Assembly: GCF_013389665.1 (NCBI RefSeq)
Contig: NZ_CP058316.1
Coordinates: 1,798,001-1,862,000, forward strand
Length of the DNA: 64,000 nt
From: Microbacterium oleivorans
GTDB taxonomy: Bacteria > Actinomycetota > Actinomycetes > Actinomycetales > Microbacteriaceae
Direction of reading: 5' to 3'
In this document: piece after piece, positions 61,918 through 64,000 of the stretch
How positions within the stretch are numbered: the stretch's first letter is position 1
Layout: each line of letters starts with the position of its first letter
Position numbers and translations under genes: made by a program
Notes under the pieces: model-generated
Database searches by the model: none
What the model was told of the DNA's origin: nothing
What the model saw: only the letters and a program-made list of their open reading frames with translations

Positions 61918-63421
61918 GGATGCCGTGAACGAATGGTTGTTGACCTGGGGAGATCACCTCTGGACCTGGGCGGTCCTGCCGGTCGTCGTCCTCCTCGGCC
62001 TGTACTTCACCGTCCGTTCCGGGGTCGTGCAATTGCGCATGGTGCCGGAGATGTTCCGCACGCTGACGAACAAGACACCCCTGACCAGCGCCGGCAAACC
62101 CCAATCGGTTTCGGCGTTCCAGGCGTTCACCATCTCGGCGGCGTCTCGTGTCGGCGTGGGCAACATCGCCGGAGTGGGCACGGCCATCGCGGTGGGCGGA
62201 CCCGGCGCGGTCTTCTGGATGTGGACGATGGCCTTCGTCGGAGGCGCCTCGAGCTTCATCGAGTCATCCCTCGCCCAGCTCTACAAGACACGTGACCGCG
62301 ACAGCTTCCGGGGCGGGCCCGCGTATTACATGCAGCGGGGGCTGAAAGCCCGGTGGTTGGGGGTGTGGTTCGCGGTCATCCTGATCATCTGCTTCCCCTT
62401 CGCGTTCAGCTCGCTGCAGGCCAACACGATCGCCGCGACGGTCAGCTCGAGCGTCGGCGGCGACATCGCATGGCTCCCCTGGGCGGTCGGCGTCGGCGTG
62501 GCACTGTTGACCGGCCTCGTGGTGTTCGGCGGCGTCCGCCGCATCGCCTCGGTCACCCAGGTGCTGGTCCCGATCATGGCGCTCGCCTATCTCGTCCTCG
62601 GCATCATCGTCGTGGCCTTGCATCTCGACCGCGTCGGGCCGGTCTTCGTCGAGATCGTCACGTCCGCGTGGGGCTTCAACGAGGTCGTCGGCGCGGCGTT
62701 CGGGTACATCGTGCTGACCGGCATCAAGCGCGGAATGTTCTCGAACGAGGCGGGCCTCGGCTCGGCTCCGAACGCCGGCGCGAGCGCCGCCGTCACCCAC
62801 CCGGTCAAGCAGGGCCTGGTGCAGACCCTCGGCGTCTACTTCGACACATTCCTGGTGTGCTCGATCACGGCGTTCATCATCCTGGTCTCGGTCCCCGATC
62901 TCGCCGGCGCCACCCGCGGCATCGATCTGACCCAGGGTGCGCTCGTCGACACACTCGGCGAGTGGTCGAACATCGCCCTGAGCATCATCATCTTCCTGCT
63001 CGCCTTCTCCTCGATCCTCGGCAACTACTACTACGGCGAGTCGAACATCGAGTTCATCTCGACGAGTCGTGCACTTCTCACCGGCTACCGCGTGCTCGTC
63101 GTGGGCGCGGTCCTGGCAGGTTCGGTCGTCGGTGCCGACCTCGTCTGGAACTTCGCCGACGGGGTGATGGGGCTCATGGCGCTGACCAACCTCATCGCGA
63201 TCGGGCTCCTGTCGGGCATCGCGTTCCGGCTGCTCAAGGACTACTCCGCACAGCGGCGCGAGGGGCTGGACCCGGTCTTCACCCGGGACCGCCTGCCGGG
63301 CGTCACCGGCATCGAGTGCTGGGAGGACGAGCTGACGGTCACCGGTCCGATCGACCTCCCCGTCGCCGCGCGACAGTCCGCGAAGCACCGGGACCGCCTC
63401 ACCTCACGGGACTCGCGCTGA
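61916..63421 (+). CDS. sodium:alanine symporter (AGCS family)
   Basis: This is a 501-residue amino acid/Na+ symporter of the AGCS (AgcS/DagA) family. Diagnostic segments are TISAASRVGVGNIAGVGTAIAVGGPGAVFWMW, RGGPAYYMQRGL, FSSLQANTIA, KRGMFSNEAGLGSAPNAGASAAVTHPVKQG and LLAFSSILGNYYYGESNIEF. About eleven helices span the protein. It imports alanine or glycine with sodium. ATG 61916 is seven bases after CATACT, a likely leaderless start. The 18 in-frame residues before it are not family-like. It overlaps by 2 nt the divergent truncated aminopeptidase frame. Confidence 0.94.
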   Translation: MDAVNEWLLTWGDHLWTWAVLPVVVLLGLYFTVRSGVVQLRMVPEMFRTLTNKTPLTSAGKPQSVSAFQAFTISAASRVGVGNIAGVGTAIAVGGPGAVFWMWTMAFVGGASSFIESSLAQLYKTRDRDSFRGGPAYYMQRGLKARWLGVWFAVILIICFPFAFSSLQANTIAATVSSSVGGDIAWLPWAVGVGVALLTGLVVFGGVRRIASVTQVLVPIMALAYLVLGIIVVALHLDRVGPVFVEIVTSAWGFNEVVGAAFGYIVLTGIKRGMFSNEAGLGSAPNAGASAAVTHPVKQGLVQTLGVYFDTFLVCSITAFIILVSVPDLAGATRGIDLTQGALVDTLGEWSNIALSIIIFLLAFSSILGNYYYGESNIEFISTSRALLTGYRVLVVGAVLAGSVVGADLVWNFADGVMGLMALTNLIAIGLLSGIAFRLLKDYSAQRREGLDPVFTRDRLPGVTGIECWEDELTVTGPIDLPVAARQSAKHRDRLTSRDSR

Positions 63422-63459
63422 ACCCAGTGCAGTCTCATCCGTCGGAGCCGCGGGTGCGG

Positions 63460-63951
63460 TCAGGCCCCGTCGCGCAAGTCGCGGAAGAAGCTGTCGACGT
63501 GGGTTCGCAGGCTTTCTATGCGGCGATCCCGGGCGGCGCCGGCATCGAAGCCCAGGTAGGGCGGCGGGTCGAGCCGGCGCACATTGCGCGAGCATTCGAA
63601 GCCCGCGCACAGGAGCGTCCCGACCGTGTCGCCGGAGCGGCCGGCCTTGCCGGCGCGCTTCGCCGCGAAGAGCACGACCTCGTTCGGCAGCGTGACGTCG
63701 GAGCACCACGAGCACTGCGGCCGCGTGCGCGTACGCTGCTCGGCCTGGCGCAGCTGCAAGCCGACGGCCGCGCCGTCGAGCTCGGCGACGATGAAGCCGA
63801 GCAGCGGCGTCTTGGGGTCACGCCAGCCGTAGTAGTCACGGGTGTCCCAGTCGATGTCACCGAGGCCGGACGGGACGACGAGCGAGCTGCGCTCGCGAAG
63901 CGAGACGTTGATGAATGAGGCGCGGATGGATCTCTCGGTGAGAGCGAACAT
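63460..63951 (-). CDS. FBP-domain treble-clef zinc finger protein
   Basis: The 163-residue protein matches the FBP domain (C-terminal treble-clef zinc finger of fusidic-acid-resistance/EF-G-binding proteins). It has FALTERSIRASFINVSLRE, DWDTRDYYGWRDPKTPLLGFIV, CSWCSD and CAGFECSRNVR. The two Cys pairs should bind zinc. FusB-type members bind EF-G and rescue it from fusidic acid; stand-alone actinobacterial ones are not characterised. ATG 63951 follows AGGACC; ten further in-frame residues upstream are unlikely to be used. Confidence 0.88.
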   Translation of the reverse strand: MFALTERSIRASFINVSLRERSSLVVPSGLGDIDWDTRDYYGWRDPKTPLLGFIVAELDGAAVGLQLRQAEQRTRTRPQCSWCSDVTLPNEVVLFAAKRAGKAGRSGDTVGTLLCAGFECSRNVRRLDPPPYLGFDAGAARDRRIESLRTHVDSFFRDLRDGA

Positions 63952-64000
63952 GGTGGGTCCTGTCTGAGTACGCGTTCGCACGATCGCGGAACCGTCATGA

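Overview
The window reads as chromosomal DNA from a high-GC actinobacterium. Codons end overwhelmingly in G or C, GTG starts are frequent, genes are packed with 1 to 4 nt start/stop overlaps, and several genes show an actinobacterial leaderless-promoter pattern (TANNNT, six bases, then ATG/GTG). Gene content (DUF222/HNH endonuclease, OpuA with CBS domains, many LLM flavin monooxygenases, FBP-type zinc finger protein) suggests Microbacterium or a close Microbacteriaceae relative. That is a judgement from style and content, not a search result. No rRNA, tRNA, CRISPR array, insertion sequence or phage gene was seen.

Layout. 1-6.1 kb: SnoaL-like protein, DUF1349 protein, a membrane protein, a Tat-exported phosphoesterase, purL and a 52-residue membrane protein. 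6.1-7.8 kb: two tandem paralogous membrane-anchored proteins of unknown function. 7.9-11.1 kb: glycine-betaine type ABC importer (minus strand). 11.4-13.5 kb: GntR/YtrA-type regulator with an ABC exporter and a perfect operator-like palindrome. 13.5-26 kb: a catabolic region with two HisD-family dehydrogenases (sulfopropanediol-dehydrogenase type rather than histidine biosynthesis), LysR and LacI regulators, a bicupin, a double SnoaL protein, an SDR, an HpcH/HpaI aldolase, an alpha/beta hydrolase and a sugar-type ABC importer lacking its ATPase. 26-30.1 kb: chorismate mutase, AI-2E-type permease, lactonase-like propeller protein and purA. 30.2-36.3 kb: three LLM monooxygenases, a RibD-like reductase and a large FAD/NAD(P)-binding protein. 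36.3-40.3 kb: iron-siderophore ABC importer with a DtxR/IdeR box. 40.4-50.3 kb: nine overlapping genes for a dipeptide-type ABC importer, an M20 hydrolase, a DUF1684 protein, an LLM monooxygenase and an MFS pump. 50.4-56 kb: sulfite-oxidase-like molybdoenzyme, double GNAT protein and an amino-acid ABC importer. 56-64 kb: a disrupted ORF, HNH/DUF222 protein with internal repeats, GNAT, M20 peptidase, Pr6Pr membrane protein, a truncated methionine aminopeptidase, an alanine/sodium symporter and an FBP-domain protein.

The most interesting unit is 17.0-26.0 kb. Five near-palindromic sites of consensus TGCATACGTATGCA lie upstream of three transcription units: SnoaL/cupin, HisD/SDR/aldolase, and the ABC importer/hydrolase. 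The LacI gene itself is divergent from the second unit. This points to one LacI-controlled regulon for uptake and stepwise oxidation and cleavage of an unidentified small substrate. I cannot match the whole gene set to a described pathway. Other notable signals are a start-codon-sequestering hairpin between fecB-like and fecC-like genes, a clean loss of TM3 plus motif A in the MFS pump, a DtxR box built over the stop codon of the preceding gene, and an ORF interrupted by an in-frame TGA.
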